64,000 nucleotides of DNA. Origin: Flavisphingomonas formosensis (lineage in GTDB: Bacteria; Pseudomonadota; Alphaproteobacteria; Sphingomonadales; Sphingomonadaceae). Each line of letters starts with the position of its first letter. Position 1 is the stretch's first letter. Below are positions 54,593 to 63,881 of the stretch, piece after piece. The DNA is taken from NCBI RefSeq assembly GCF_009755815.1, contig NZ_WRPK01000002.1:310001-374000 (forward strand). Reading direction: 5' to 3'. The notes under the pieces are model-generated. The model saw only the letters and a list, made by a program, of their open reading frames with translations. It had not been told where the DNA came from and made no database searches. Made by a program: the position numbers and the translations under genes.

Positions 54593-56311
54593 TCAGTGCG
54601 AGGAGGCCTGCGCTGCGCCGATGCCGGTCTCGGACCGGATCCGTTGCTCGCGAAAGCCTGCCCTGTCCACCGCTGCGCGGGGAGACCGGTCGAGCGTCGA
54701 GATCAGCCAGATCGCAAGGAAGGCGATCGGTACGGAGAAGATCGCCGGCGACGTGTAGGGAAAGGGCGCATGCTCGAGCAACAGGATCTTTTCCCAGATG
54801 GCCGGCGAAAGGACGGTGAGCACGAAAGCGGTCAGCAGCCCGATCAGCCCCCCGATCGCCGCGCCCCGGCTCGTGCAGTCCTTCCACATCAGCGACAGGA
54901 CGAGCACCGGAAAGTTGCCGGAGGCCGCCAGCGCGAAGGCGAGACTGACCATGAAGGCAACGTTCTGCTTCTCGAACGCGAGGCCCAGCAGGACCGCCAT
55001 TACCCCGAGCAGCACGGTGGTGATCCGCGAGACGCGCAGTTCCTCGGCCGAGGTAGCGCTGCCCCTGCGGAAGACGGTCGCATAAAGATCGTGGCTCACC
55101 GCCGAGGCGCCGGACAAGGTGAGCCCCGCCACGACGGCGAGGATCGTCGCGAACGCCACCGCCGAGATGAAACCGAGAAAGGCGTCGCCGCCGATCGCCT
55201 GGGCGAGATGGATCGCGGCCATGTTGCCGCCGCCGCGTAGCGCGCCGTCTGCATCCAGATAGATCGGATCGGTCGCGACCAGCACGATCGCGCCGAAGCC
55301 GATGACGAAGGTGAGCAGATAGAAATAGCCGATCCAGGTGGTCGCCCACAGCACCGAGGTGCGCGCCTCGCGGGCATTGGGCACGGTGAAGAAGCGCATC
55401 AATATATGCGGCAGGCCCGCCGTGCCGAGCATCAGCGCCAGGCCGAAGGAGATGGCAGACACCGGATCCTTGATGAACTTGCCAGGCGCCATGATCGAGC
55501 GCCCCTGCGCCGCCGCCTCGTCCGGCGTCGCGCCGCCCGCCAGGGCGAGATTTGTCTTCACCTGCACGGCCCGCGCGAACAGCGCCTCGGGCGAGAAGCC
55601 GAAGCGCGCGAGCACCATCACCGCGATGAAGGTTGCGCCCGCCAGCAGCATCACCGCCTTGATGATTTGCACCCATGTCGTCGCGCGCATGCCGCCGAAC
55701 AGCACATAGGCCATCATCAGCACGCCGACGATCACCACCGCATAGCCATAGGGCAAGCCGAACAGCAGCTTGATGAGCTGTCCCGCGCCGACCATCTGCG
55801 CGATCAGATAGAAAGCGACGACGAGCAGCGTGCTGACCGCGGCGAAGCTTCGCACCGGCGGCTGCGCGAAACGGTAGGAGGCGACGTCGGCGAAGGTATA
55901 GCGGCCGAGATTGCGCAGCTTCTCCGCCATCAGGAACAGGATGATCGGCCAGCCGACCAGGAAGCCGGTGGAATAGATCAGCCCGTCATAGCCATCGGTG
56001 AAGATTTGCGCGGAGATGCCGAGGAAGGAGGCGGCGGACATATAGTCGCCCGCCATGGCCAACCCATTCTGAAAACCGCTGATGCCGCCGCCGGCCGTAT
56101 AGAAATCAGAGGCGGTACGAGTGCGCTGCGCCGCGCGCCGAGTGATCCAAAGGGTGAGCGCCACGAACAGCGCGAACAGGGCGATCGCGGTCCAGTTGAT
56201 CGGCTGCCGCTCGGCCTGCCCCTCGACGGCAGCGGCCAACGCAGGCGGCGCCGATCCGGCGATCAGCAGCAGCACGCCGCCCTCGCACAGGTAACGCGGT
56301 CCGCGGCTCAT
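54593..56311 (-). CDS. actP: Cation/acetate symporter
   Basis: A 572-residue sodium:solute symporter with about 13 transmembrane helices and an N-terminal signal-like stretch. Features: [51 protein letters not shown], and the late [20 protein letters not shown]. This matches ActP/YjcG, which imports acetate and glycolate. It follows a DUF485 gene with an ATGA overlap, the standard yjcH-actP pair. The acs gene usually found with it in enterobacteria is absent here. Confidence 0.93.
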   Translation of the reverse strand: MSRGPRYLCEGGVLLLIAGSAPPALAAAVEGQAERQPINWTAIALFALFVALTLWITRRAAQRTRTASDFYTAGGGISGFQNGLAMAGDYMSAASFLGISAQIFTDGYDGLIYSTGFLVGWPIILFLMAEKLRNLGRYTFADVASYRFAQPPVRSFAAVSTLLVVAFYLIAQMVGAGQLIKLLFGLPYGYAVVIVGVLMMAYVLFGGMRATTWVQIIKAVMLLAGATFIAVMVLARFGFSPEALFARAVQVKTNLALAGGATPDEAAAQGRSIMAPGKFIKDPVSAISFGLALMLGTAGLPHILMRFFTVPNAREARTSVLWATTWIGYFYLLTFVIGFGAIVLVATDPIYLDADGALRGGGNMAAIHLAQAIGGDAFLGFISAVAFATILAVVAGLTLSGASAVSHDLYATVFRRGSATSAEELRVSRITTVLLGVMAVLLGLAFEKQNVAFMVSLAFALAASGNFPVLVLSLMWKDCTSRGAAIGGLIGLLTAFVLTVLSPAIWEKILLLEHAPFPYTSPAIFSVPIAFLAIWLISTLDRSPRAAVDRAGFREQRIRSETGIGAAQASSH

Positions 56312-56616
56312 GCCTCCACCTCGGCGAGGATCGCCGCCGTCAGCCGGTCGAACGCGCCGTTGGCGCGCCGCACATAGATGGCGGTGAGCAGGATCGCGAA
56401 CAGGATCAGCCCGAAACCCACCGGGATGCCCAGCGAGGTGACGCCACCGCCGATCGGCATGCCGAGCAGCGCTTTATCGAAGGCGATGAGCAGGACATAG
56501 CCGAGAAAGGCCGTGACCATCAGCGCGGTCAGCAGCCATGCCAGCCGCGTCCGCTCGCGCACCAGCGCGACATAGCGTGGATCCGCCTCGATCCTGGCAA
56601 GTGCCTCTTCGGTCAT
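56308..56616 (-). CDS. DUF485 (YjcH-like) small membrane protein
   Basis: A 102-residue membrane protein with two helices ([19 protein letters not shown] and [19 protein letters not shown]) and the family segment [13 protein letters not shown] near the start. DUF485 proteins almost always precede an acetate-type symporter and overlap it, as here, suggesting an accessory subunit. ATG 56614-56616 is the start. Confidence 0.92.
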   Translation of the reverse strand: MTEEALARIEADPRYVALVRERTRLAWLLTALMVTAFLGYVLLIAFDKALLGMPIGGGVTSLGIPVGFGLILFAILLTAIYVRRANGAFDRLTAAILAEVEA

Positions 56617-56709
56617 GCTCCCCCTCCCTTTTTGGGAAATGGTAGCGCGGCCCTGATCGTGAAGGAAATGTAATATTCCGTGCCGTTCGTGCGAAAATCG
56701 GGCTTTGGA

Positions 56710-57276
56710 TCAGCGGCCGATGCCCATGCGCTGGAACTCCGGCTCCTTGTCCAGAAACTGGTGCTTCAGCGCCCCGGCGACGTGCAGGAAGAACAGCAGG
56801 TAGAGCAGATAGGCGACCAGCTCGTGCATCTCGCCGAAAATGTCGTGCACCTTCAGCTTGGTCTCGGGCGGCAGGTTCATGATGAAGCCGATGCGCGGCC
56901 ATTCGAACATATGCCAGAAATACATCGGATGGGTCGCCGCATCCTTCCACGCCGAATCCATGATCCAGCCGGAGAGCGGCATCATGAACATCACCAGATA
57001 GAGGCCCCAATGGACGGCATGGGCGCTCCATTTCTCCCATCCGGCATAACCGGCGGGAAAAGCCGGCGGGCGATGCCCGAATCGCCACAACAACCTCAGG
57101 AGGGCGAGGCCGAGCACGGTGATGCCGATCGACTTGTGATTGTCGATGAGCGGCCGGACGCTTTCGTCCGCGACATAAGGCCAGGCAAGCGCAAGGCCGA
57201 CATTGACGATGATGAGCAACGCAATGAGCCAATGCAGGACGATCGCAGTGCGGCTGTATTTCTCGGTCGCAGCCAT
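56710..57276 (-). CDS. Cytochrome b561 family protein
   Basis: A 188-residue four-helix membrane cytochrome of the bacterial b561 type (CybB-like), which moves electrons from quinol, possibly to superoxide. Haem-ligand histidines are in AIVLHWLIALL (helix 1), AHAVHWGLYLVMF (helix 2/3) and LHVAGALKHQF near the C-terminus, with another in GEMHELVAYLLY. Start ATG 57274-57276 has GAGGAG ten bases upstream; the longer frame has no conserved residues. It stands alone. Confidence 0.88.
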   Translation of the reverse strand: MAATEKYSRTAIVLHWLIALLIIVNVGLALAWPYVADESVRPLIDNHKSIGITVLGLALLRLLWRFGHRPPAFPAGYAGWEKWSAHAVHWGLYLVMFMMPLSGWIMDSAWKDAATHPMYFWHMFEWPRIGFIMNLPPETKLKVHDIFGEMHELVAYLLYLLFFLHVAGALKHQFLDKEPEFQRMGIGR

Positions 57277-57451
57277 GGGGGCTCCTCGCTGGGGTCGCGC
57301 CCGGAATGTTACGGGCACGGCGCGGCGGGCGAAAGCGGAAATCGGGCCACCTGCGACCAAGGTACCAAACGGGGCTGGTGATGCCGCAGCGCAGCACCTA
57401 CATCGGCGCGCGCGTGACTTAGGTTAAGGTTGCGCGGAGTAAGTGCTGCTC

Positions 57452-58897
57452 ATGTCCTCTCTCGATACGGCTTTCGCGGCCTACTCGCCGCGACTCAACC
57501 CCCGTCCGGTCCCGCTGATCAGCCGGCTGATATCCGCCTCGGTCGTGATCTTCCTGTTGCTGCTGTTCGCGCAGGCCTTCATTCGCCAGGGGCTCGGCGC
57601 CTGGGCGACCGGCGTCGTCTACGTGCTCTACGATACGGCGCTGCTGATCTTCACCTTCTGGCAGGTGCGGATCCTCGCGCGGCCGTTGCCTGAGCCTTCG
57701 GCAACGAGCCGCCCGTCGTTGGGCGTGATCGTGGCCGCGCACAACGAAGCCCAGGTGCTGGCCGTCACGATCGACACGCTGCTCGCCTCGAACGATCCGC
57801 CCGACGCCATCCTGCTCGCCGACGACGGATCGACCGACGACAGCCGCCGCGTGATGATGCAGCGCTACGGGCTGCTGCCGCCCGAGATCGGCATGCTGAG
57901 CCCGCCGAGCCCGGACGTGCCGATCCTGCGCTGGCTGCGCCTGCCGCATGGCGGCAAGGCACGCGCGCTGAACGCCGCGCTGACTCAGATCGACACGGAC
58001 ATCGTGCTGACCGTCGATGCCGACACGCTGCTCGAGCCGCAATCGCTGGGCGCGATGCGCCGTGCCTTCGCCGCCGAACCCGCGCTGGTCGCAGCGACCG
58101 GGGTCCTCAATCCGATCTGCGACCACAGCCGCTCGGGCCGCTTCTTCCAATGGTTCCAGGCCTATGAATATGTGCGCAACTTCCTGTCGCGCTTCGCCTG
58201 GGAGAGGCTGAACGGTTTGCTGCTGATCTCTGGCGCCTGCGCCGGCTTCCGGCGCCAGGCGGTGCTCGACGTCGGCGGTTTCGATCCCGAATGCCTCGTC
58301 GAGGATTATGAGCTGATCCATCGGCTCCATCGCTATTCGGCGGATCGCAGCCTGGGCTGGCATGTCCGGGTGATCGGCGAGGTGCGCGCGAGCACGGACG
58401 CGCCCGGCACGCTCGGCGCCTTCCTGCGCCAGCGGCGGCGCTGGTTCGGCGGCTTCCTGCAGACCCAGCACTGGAATCGCGACATGGTGGGCAATGGCCG
58501 CTTCGGCCTGCTCGGCACGGCGATGCTGCCGGTCAAGGCGCTGGACACGCTGCAGCCAATCTACGGCCTCACCGCCTTCGCGCTGCTGCTCTTCTTTCTC
58601 GCGACAGGCCGGACGCATATCGCCGGGCCGATCCTGATGGTGATCTTCGCTAAGATCCTGATCGATCTGAGCTTCCACCTCTGGTCGCTTCGCATCTACC
58701 GGCGCTGGACGGGCGCGCGCGAAAAAGCGAGCACACCGCTCGCCGTCCTCGCATCGCTGATCGAGCCGTTCAGCTTCCAGCTCATCCGCCACAGCGCCGC
58801 GGCCTGGGGCTGGTGGACCTTTCTTACCGGCCGATCGAGCTGGGGACGCCAGACCCGCGGCGGCATCCACGCCCGACAACAGGTGCCGGCGGAGTGA
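57452..58897 (+). CDS. Membrane glycosyltransferase, GT2 family
   Basis: A 481-residue processive-type GT2 with two N-terminal helices (ISASVVIFLLLLFAQAF and GVVYVLYDTALLIFTFW), a cytoplasmic catalytic domain and C-terminal helices. Catalytic motifs are in order: LLADDGSTDDS, TVDADT (DxD), VEDYEL (catalytic base) and QRRRWFGG (Q/RxxRW). This matches PgaC/poly-GlcNAc or NodC-like synthases, or lipid-linked sugar transferases. The product is unknown. Start was set at ATG 57452; GTG 57443 with a closer GGAG is a possible alternative. It faces the lipid-kinase cluster convergently. Confidence 0.88.
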   Translation: MSSLDTAFAAYSPRLNPRPVPLISRLISASVVIFLLLLFAQAFIRQGLGAWATGVVYVLYDTALLIFTFWQVRILARPLPEPSATSRPSLGVIVAAHNEAQVLAVTIDTLLASNDPPDAILLADDGSTDDSRRVMMQRYGLLPPEIGMLSPPSPDVPILRWLRLPHGGKARALNAALTQIDTDIVLTVDADTLLEPQSLGAMRRAFAAEPALVAATGVLNPICDHSRSGRFFQWFQAYEYVRNFLSRFAWERLNGLLLISGACAGFRRQAVLDVGGFDPECLVEDYELIHRLHRYSADRSLGWHVRVIGEVRASTDAPGTLGAFLRQRRRWFGGFLQTQHWNRDMVGNGRFGLLGTAMLPVKALDTLQPIYGLTAFALLLFFLATGRTHIAGPILMVIFAKILIDLSFHLWSLRIYRRWTGAREKASTPLAVLASLIEPFSFQLIRHSAAAWGWWTFLTGRSSWGRQTRGGIHARQQVPAE

Positions 58898-58902
58898 TGT
58901 TC

Positions 58903-58932
58903 AAGCCTCTCCCCGGAAAAGGAGGAGGGGCT
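58903..58932. repeat. Short palindrome between convergent genes
   Basis: AAGCCTCTCCCC, a short loop, then GGAGGAGGGGCTT form an imperfect hairpin of the CCCCTCCCC type between the glycosyltransferase stop (58897) and the TAM41-like gene stop (58943). It may act as a bidirectional terminator. Confidence 0.55.
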
Positions 58933-58942
58933 TCAGGCCTCC

Positions 58943-59872
58943 TCAGCGCACCGCGCCCTTGCGCCACAGCCGCGGCAACAGGCTGATCGCGCCGAGGATC
59001 GGGAAGCGCCGCTGCCAGGGGCGGATGGCGATCGCGGTGCCGGCGTGGCGATTGATCTTCCAGGCGAGATAATCGATGCCGCCGGCGAAGGTGGTGCTTG
59101 CCTTGGCGAGGCGGGCGAGCGTCAGCGCCTTGCCTTCGCGACGCCGCCGTGCCCAGGCCCGCGCGCCCGCCGCACGCTGCTCGGGGGTCAGCGCGTGGAT
59201 GAAATGCACCTCGCCTCCGGCGGTGATGCGCACCGCCTCGTCCGCGGCCATGAGCGCGGCGGGGGTAAAGCGCCGGTAGCGATCCGGATCGCTATCCACC
59301 ACCGAGACGGCACGACCGCCCCGTTCGGCACGCAGCTCAGCCGCGTAGGTGAGATCGAAAGCGCCCGCCCACATCGCCACCGCATCGATCCGATCGGGCA
59401 GCATCGGCCGCGCGGCGGAGAGCAAAGCGGGCGCGGCCTCCGCCACGGCTGCAACGGCGCGCCGGCGCGCCGGCTCATGCGCCGCCCAGACGAGGCGGGA
59501 CGGCTGGGCGAAACGCGCCCAGACCGACACGTTGCGCGTGCCGCGCGACGCGAGCCGTGCGAAATCCGCCTCGCTCAGCACGGCATATTTGGCGGCCAGA
59601 CCGTCATGCTCCATCGGGAAGACGTTGGGCGGCAGCAGCCGATTGGCAAAGGCGCGCCAGCCGCGCCCATAGGCGTCACGATAATCCGAGACGATCAGGT
59701 AAAAATCGAGCATCAGTCCGTCGAGCTGCTGCGCGCGCAGACAGGACCCATAGAAGAGCACCGCGCGAGCGGCGGTGCCGTGTCGCGCGGCAAGCGCGAC
59801 CGCCATCGCCGAAACCCGCGGATCCACCGGCTCGGCAAGCTCCGCAGCCACCAGATCGTTCAGGGAATCCAT
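58943..59872 (-). CDS. TAM41-like nucleotidyltransferase (possible CDP-lipid synthase)
   Basis: A 309-residue protein resembling TAM41-type phosphatidate cytidylyltransferases. AVLFYGSCLR (YGSC at 41-44) takes the place of the YGSG active-site turn. LDFYLIVSDYRDAY supplies acidic residues Asp56 and Asp63. KYAVLSEADFARL (95-107) and WARFAQPSRLVWA (118-130) parallel the KYGV..DL..W..LY.AGRL.KPV blocks of TAM41. The C-terminal half is Arg-rich and helical. It follows a lipid-kinase-like gene in the same operon (ten bases apart), which would supply a phosphorylated lipid. The family call is by motif resemblance and was not searched. Confidence 0.5.
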   Translation of the reverse strand: MDSLNDLVAAELAEPVDPRVSAMAVALAARHGTAARAVLFYGSCLRAQQLDGLMLDFYLIVSDYRDAYGRGWRAFANRLLPPNVFPMEHDGLAAKYAVLSEADFARLASRGTRNVSVWARFAQPSRLVWAAHEPARRRAVAAVAEAAPALLSAARPMLPDRIDAVAMWAGAFDLTYAAELRAERGGRAVSVVDSDPDRYRRFTPAALMAADEAVRITAGGEVHFIHALTPEQRAAGARAWARRRREGKALTLARLAKASTTFAGGIDYLAWKINRHAGTAIAIRPWQRRFPILGAISLLPRLWRKGAVR

Positions 59873-59882
59873 GAATGACCGC

Positions 59883-60857
59883 TCAGGCGGCGAGGCGCAG
59901 GAACGGGACCGGCGCCGTCTGGGTCAGCACGATCGGGCGGCCGCGTCCGGCCTCGAACAGCTCGCCGTCGAGGATCACGCTGCTATTTTCGCCCTCGATA
60001 CGGATCTCGTCGCCACGGCCGAGATGGACGCCCGAGAAATGCGCCCGGCCGAGCCGGCCGAAAATGCCCGCAACGATCGCTCGGATAAGTGCAAGCGGCC
60101 GCTGATCGACCGCGACGAGCTGCAGCGCGCCGCCCTTCTCGGAATGGACGCGCGTGTCGCCAGCCAACAGCAGCCGCTCCAGCGTGGTCACGATGAGCAG
60201 CGCGAACCGCCCCGAAAGCACGCCCTGCCGGGTGACGGAAACCTGGACAGGTCGAGCCTGCGGCGGCAGGAACTTGGAGCGCAGGCCGAAGAACAGCGAC
60301 AGCAGCACCGCAAACAGCGTCAGCACATGGCTGAGCCCGTTGGGCAGGCCGAGCGGATAGATTTTATGCCGGCAGAACAGCATCGAGTCGGCAAGACCCG
60401 CACCGCCGAGGAACATGCCGAGCACCGGGCGGCTGTTCGCCTCGCCATCGGAGAGAGCGATCAACTCGCGCGCGACGATATGATCCGACACATCTTCGCG
60501 TGCCAGCTCCATCACGCGCGCCAGCGCCTCCAGCGGATCGCCGACCGCGCCCAGATCGAGCGCGATCAGATTGGTCTTGCCATTGGGCAGCACCGCGACC
60601 GGAGGCGGATTGTCGCCGAAATGGCCGCCATGATAGAGTTCGGTCAGCGTGGCCTGGACGGTGCCGTCGCCGCCATTGATGACGAGCACCTTGGGCTCGA
60701 CCCTCGCGATCGTCTTAAGCGCCTCGCCGATCTGCTCGACGCTTTCGACCTCATAATGAAATATGTCGCTGTGCTGGGCGCAAAAGCTGCGCACGCGCGG
60801 CAGCATCGCGCGATTTCCCGTCGAGCGGGGATTGGAGAGAAGCGCGACGCGAGCCAT
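59883..60857 (-). CDS. Diacylglycerol-kinase catalytic domain protein (lipid kinase)
   Basis: A 324-residue DAGK_cat/YegS-type kinase. The nucleotide-binding NGGDGTVQATL (GGDGT at 62-66) and VLPNGKTNLIALDLG blocks are diagnostic. FLGGAGLADSMLFC and the C-terminal beta domain follow. A hydrophobic stretch (LFAVLLSLFFGLRSKFLPP) may touch the membrane. Substrates could be diacylglycerol or, in sphingolipid-making alphaproteobacteria, ceramide (Caulobacter CpgB is a DAGK-like ceramide kinase). The gene lies between a DUF2141 gene (2 bases apart) and the TAM41-like gene (9 bases apart), forming a three-gene unit. Confidence 0.8.
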   Translation of the reverse strand: MARVALLSNPRSTGNRAMLPRVRSFCAQHSDIFHYEVESVEQIGEALKTIARVEPKVLVINGGDGTVQATLTELYHGGHFGDNPPPVAVLPNGKTNLIALDLGAVGDPLEALARVMELAREDVSDHIVARELIALSDGEANSRPVLGMFLGGAGLADSMLFCRHKIYPLGLPNGLSHVLTLFAVLLSLFFGLRSKFLPPQARPVQVSVTRQGVLSGRFALLIVTTLERLLLAGDTRVHSEKGGALQLVAVDQRPLALIRAIVAGIFGRLGRAHFSGVHLGRGDEIRIEGENSSVILDGELFEAGRGRPIVLTQTAPVPFLRLAA

Positions 60858-60859
60858 TC

Positions 60860-61390
60860 CTACCGTTCAGCCGTGTTGACCGGGCCCAGCCTCAGGCCCT
60901 GCTTGTAATTCAGGATCACGGGAACCGGAGTCACGCCGTTGCCGATCGAGATCGCGACGTCCTTCACGTCTGGCCGCTGCTTCATCATCGCTTGCCACAG
61001 GGTCATCTTCGGATTTCCCGAGAAACCCCCGCCGTCGGATGCGTCCGTATCGCCATTGTCATTGGCGTCGTGCCGCACGTCGAAGGCATATTGGCCCGGA
61101 CGCGGCAGCGGCACGCAGACCGCCACCTTGCCGGAAGCCGGAGTCGGCACGACGACTCGATCGATCATGCCTTCCTTGCGGAACAGGTCGGGCGAGTTGG
61201 CGGGAAAGGCGCGCACGCGTACCGTGCCGATCCGATTTTTGAATCCCTGCACCACGACAAGCGCCGCCGCCTGCTTCGCATCGGCCTGGCAGGCGGCCAC
61301 GTTCGGCCCGAGAATCGCCGCCTGCCCACTCGCAATCGGAGCCGCAAAAACGGCGATCGCCAGAGCAGCAGCGGACTTCAGTTTCAACAT
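60860..61390 (-). CDS. DUF2141 exported protein
   Basis: A 176-residue protein with a signal peptide (MLKLKSAAALAIAVFAAPIA, cut near residue 24). The DUF2141 core is present: IGTVRVRAFPANSPDLFRKE, YAFDVRHDANDNGDTDASDG and GFSGNPKMTLW. The DANDNGD-type loop is Asp/Asn-rich and could bind calcium. Function unknown. It is first in the minus-strand unit with the lipid kinase and the TAM41-like protein. The mature protein should be periplasmic. Confidence 0.85.
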   Translation of the reverse strand: MLKLKSAAALAIAVFAAPIASGQAAILGPNVAACQADAKQAAALVVVQGFKNRIGTVRVRAFPANSPDLFRKEGMIDRVVVPTPASGKVAVCVPLPRPGQYAFDVRHDANDNGDTDASDGGGFSGNPKMTLWQAMMKQRPDVKDVAISIGNGVTPVPVILNYKQGLRLGPVNTAER

Positions 61391-61513
61391 GACCTCTCAC
61401 CTTACGGAAGCTATAGGCATGCACAAACGCATGGCCTGGAACGCCCAGCCCCCATGTGCTCCGCTAGATCGGCTGCGTTTGCGGCCAAAACATGGTGATG
61501 AGGCGTCTGAAAT

Positions 61514-62719
61514 TTGAGATTCTTCACCCTCGTCGATCGCTACCTCGCCCGACTGATCGTGGTGCCCCTGCTCAGCACGCTGGTGATTGCCGCCATGCTG
61601 CTCGTGCTGGACAAGATGTTGCGCCTGTTCGATTTCGTCGCGGCACAGGGCGGCCCGGTGAGCGTGGTGTGGCGCATGCTCGCCAACCTCATCCCCGAAT
61701 ATCTGTCGCTGGGCATCCCGATCGGCCTGATGCTCGGCATATTGCTCGCCTTCCGGCGGCTCGCCACCTCGTCCGAGCTCGACGTGCTGCGCGCGGTGGG
61801 CAACGGCTATGGGCGGCTGCTGCGCGTGCCTTATCTCTATGCGATCGGCCTCGCCGTCCTCAATCTGCTGATCGTCGGCTTCGTCCAGCCCTATTCGCGC
61901 TATGCCTATGAGGGGCTGCGGTTCGAGCTCCGCACGGGTGCGCTCGGCGCAACCATCAAGGTCGGAGAATTCACGCGGCTAGGCCGCCATATGACGATCC
62001 GCATCGAGCACAGCCAAAATGGTGGACGCGATCTCTCCGGCATCTTCGTGATGACGGATTCGCCGGGCGGAAAGTCTCTGGCGGTCACCGCGGACAAGGG
62101 CACCTTCCTCGCCACCGACGATCCGGACACGATCATCTTCCGCCTGCGCGACGGCGTGCTCGTTCACGATGCCCCGGGCTTCAAGACGCCGCGCGTGCTG
62201 AGCTTCGTCGGCCATGACCTGCCGATCGACCTTCCCAAGATAGAGGCGTTCCGCAAGCGCGGCAGCGCGGACGAGGAGCTGACCCTGCCCGAGCTGGTCA
62301 AGGTCGGCAAGGATGCCGGCACCGATCCCAAGCTGCGCGCCGCGACGCGCTCCGCCTTCCACTTCCGCATGGTAGAGGTAGCGACAATGCTGTTGCTGCC
62401 ACTGCTCGCCGTCGCGCTGGCCGTGCCGCCCAAACGATCCTCGTCGGCGCTCGGCGTGTTCCTGTCGATCGTGATGATCGTCACCTATCACAAGGTGAAC
62501 GAATATGCGCAGGCAATCGCGACCCTCGGCAAGATCGATCCGATCATCGCGCTGTGGACGCCCTTCCTGCTGTTCGCCGCGCTGATCTGGTGGATGTATT
62601 ATACGCTGGCCCACAAGCCGGGAGGACAGCCGATCGGGGCGCTCGAGCGTGCGGCGGCCAAGGCCTGGATCTTCGTGCGCCGTCTCCTCCCCTTCGCCGG
62701 TTTCCGCGTAGCCCACTGA
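61514..62719 (+). CDS. lptF: LPS export ABC transporter permease LptF
   Basis: A 401-residue permease with six transmembrane helices and a large periplasmic beta-jellyroll domain, part of the LptB2FGC complex extracting LPS from the inner membrane. The N-terminus FTLVDRYLARLIVVPLLSTL, the IPEYLSLGIPIGLMLGILLA coupling-helix region and FHFRMVEVATMLLLPLLAVA are typical. Start is TTG 61514: an in-frame TGA lies two codons upstream and the next ATG is inside the first helix, so no ATG option exists. lptG follows one base after the stop. Confidence 0.93.
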   Translation: MRFFTLVDRYLARLIVVPLLSTLVIAAMLLVLDKMLRLFDFVAAQGGPVSVVWRMLANLIPEYLSLGIPIGLMLGILLAFRRLATSSELDVLRAVGNGYGRLLRVPYLYAIGLAVLNLLIVGFVQPYSRYAYEGLRFELRTGALGATIKVGEFTRLGRHMTIRIEHSQNGGRDLSGIFVMTDSPGGKSLAVTADKGTFLATDDPDTIIFRLRDGVLVHDAPGFKTPRVLSFVGHDLPIDLPKIEAFRKRGSADEELTLPELVKVGKDAGTDPKLRAATRSAFHFRMVEVATMLLLPLLAVALAVPPKRSSSALGVFLSIVMIVTYHKVNEYAQAIATLGKIDPIIALWTPFLLFAALIWWMYYTLAHKPGGQPIGALERAAAKAWIFVRRLLPFAGFRVAH

Positions 62720-62720
62720 C

Positions 62721-63815
62721 ATGCTCCCCAGCTTCTTTCCCTCGCGCACGCTGAGCCTGTACCTCGCGCGCACCTTCCTGCTTCGCAGCCTGGCCGTGCT
62801 GGCCGCGCTCGTGCTAGTGCTGCAGGCGCTCGACCTGCTCGGCGAATCTGGAGACATTCTGGCCTATAAGGGCAATGGCGACGCGCAGCTCTGGTATTAT
62901 GTTTCGTTGCGCGTGCCGCAGATCATCGCACGCTTCCTGCCCTTCTCCGTCCTGCTCGGCACGCTGATCACCTTCGTCACGCTCAACCAGAACAGCGAGA
63001 TCATCGCGATGAAGGCGGCGGGCGTCTCCGCGCATCAGGTGCTGGCGCCGCTGATCATCGCCAGTATAGGAATCGCTGGCATATCCTTCGCGTTCAACGA
63101 CCGCATCGTCAGCCACGCGACCGCGACCCTTACAGCTTGGCAGAATGTCGACTACGGGCCGGTGCCGAAGGCGACCGGCATCGTGAGCAACGTCTGGGTG
63201 CGCGACGGGGACGATCTGATCCACGTCGATTCGGTCAGCGGCCGGCTGGGCAGCACCACGCTACACGGCATCACCGTCTATGATCGTACCGGCGGCAACC
63301 TGCAGAACATCGTCCGCGCGACGCGTGCGATCCAGGCCGAAGGCGGCTGGCGCATGAGCGGCATCAGCCGCTTCAACGTGGCACGCGGCGTGGCGACGCC
63401 GCTGGCGCCGCTGATCTTCGCCAAGGGCGTCACGCCGGACCGCTTCACCCTCGCCGACGTCGATGCGGACAGCCGCGGTTTCCTGTCGCTGAGTCAGGCG
63501 GTCGGCGATCTGAAGGCCGCGGGCCGGCCGACGGGCGCCCTCGAATCCGCACTCTGGCACAAGCTCTCCGGCCCGCTCTCCTCCGTGCTGATGCCCCTGC
63601 TCGCCGCGGTCGCGGCCTTCGGCCTTGCCCGGTCCGGCCAGCTTTTCGTGCGCGCCGTGATCGGCATGGGACTTGGCTTCACTTATTTCGTCGCCGACAA
63701 TTTCGCTCTGGCGATGGGCAATATCGGCGCCTATCCGCCCTTCCTCGCCGCCTGGGCGCCTTTCCTGCTGTTCCTGCTGATCGGCGAAGCCGTTCTGATC
63801 CGTTCGGAAGAATAG
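62721..63815 (+). CDS. lptG: LPS export ABC transporter permease LptG
   Basis: A 364-residue partner of LptF. N-terminus RTLSLYLARTFLLRSLAVLA, coupling-helix region PQIIARFLPFSVLLGTLITF, TLNQNSEIIAMKAAGVSAHQ (conserved ExxAMRxxG-like block), and a C-terminal helix pair (GMGLGFTYFVADNFALAMG) are characteristic. It lies directly after lptF in the normal order. LptB and LptC are not in the window. uppP follows 66 bases later. Confidence 0.94.
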   Translation: MLPSFFPSRTLSLYLARTFLLRSLAVLAALVLVLQALDLLGESGDILAYKGNGDAQLWYYVSLRVPQIIARFLPFSVLLGTLITFVTLNQNSEIIAMKAAGVSAHQVLAPLIIASIGIAGISFAFNDRIVSHATATLTAWQNVDYGPVPKATGIVSNVWVRDGDDLIHVDSVSGRLGSTTLHGITVYDRTGGNLQNIVRATRAIQAEGGWRMSGISRFNVARGVATPLAPLIFAKGVTPDRFTLADVDADSRGFLSLSQAVGDLKAAGRPTGALESALWHKLSGPLSSVLMPLLAAVAAFGLARSGQLFVRAVIGMGLGFTYFVADNFALAMGNIGAYPPFLAAWAPFLLFLLIGEAVLIRSEE

Positions 63816-63881
63816 CCCGCTCTCGACTTCGCACCCGTATCCGGTGCATGCTGCATCGCAACATAACGGAGGCCAGCCCCC

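Noticed and set aside
57443-58897. Cellulose synthase assignment for the GT2 protein
   Set aside because: It has the D, DxD, D, QxxRW pattern but lacks a PilZ domain and bcs neighbours, so only a general processive GT2 call is justified.
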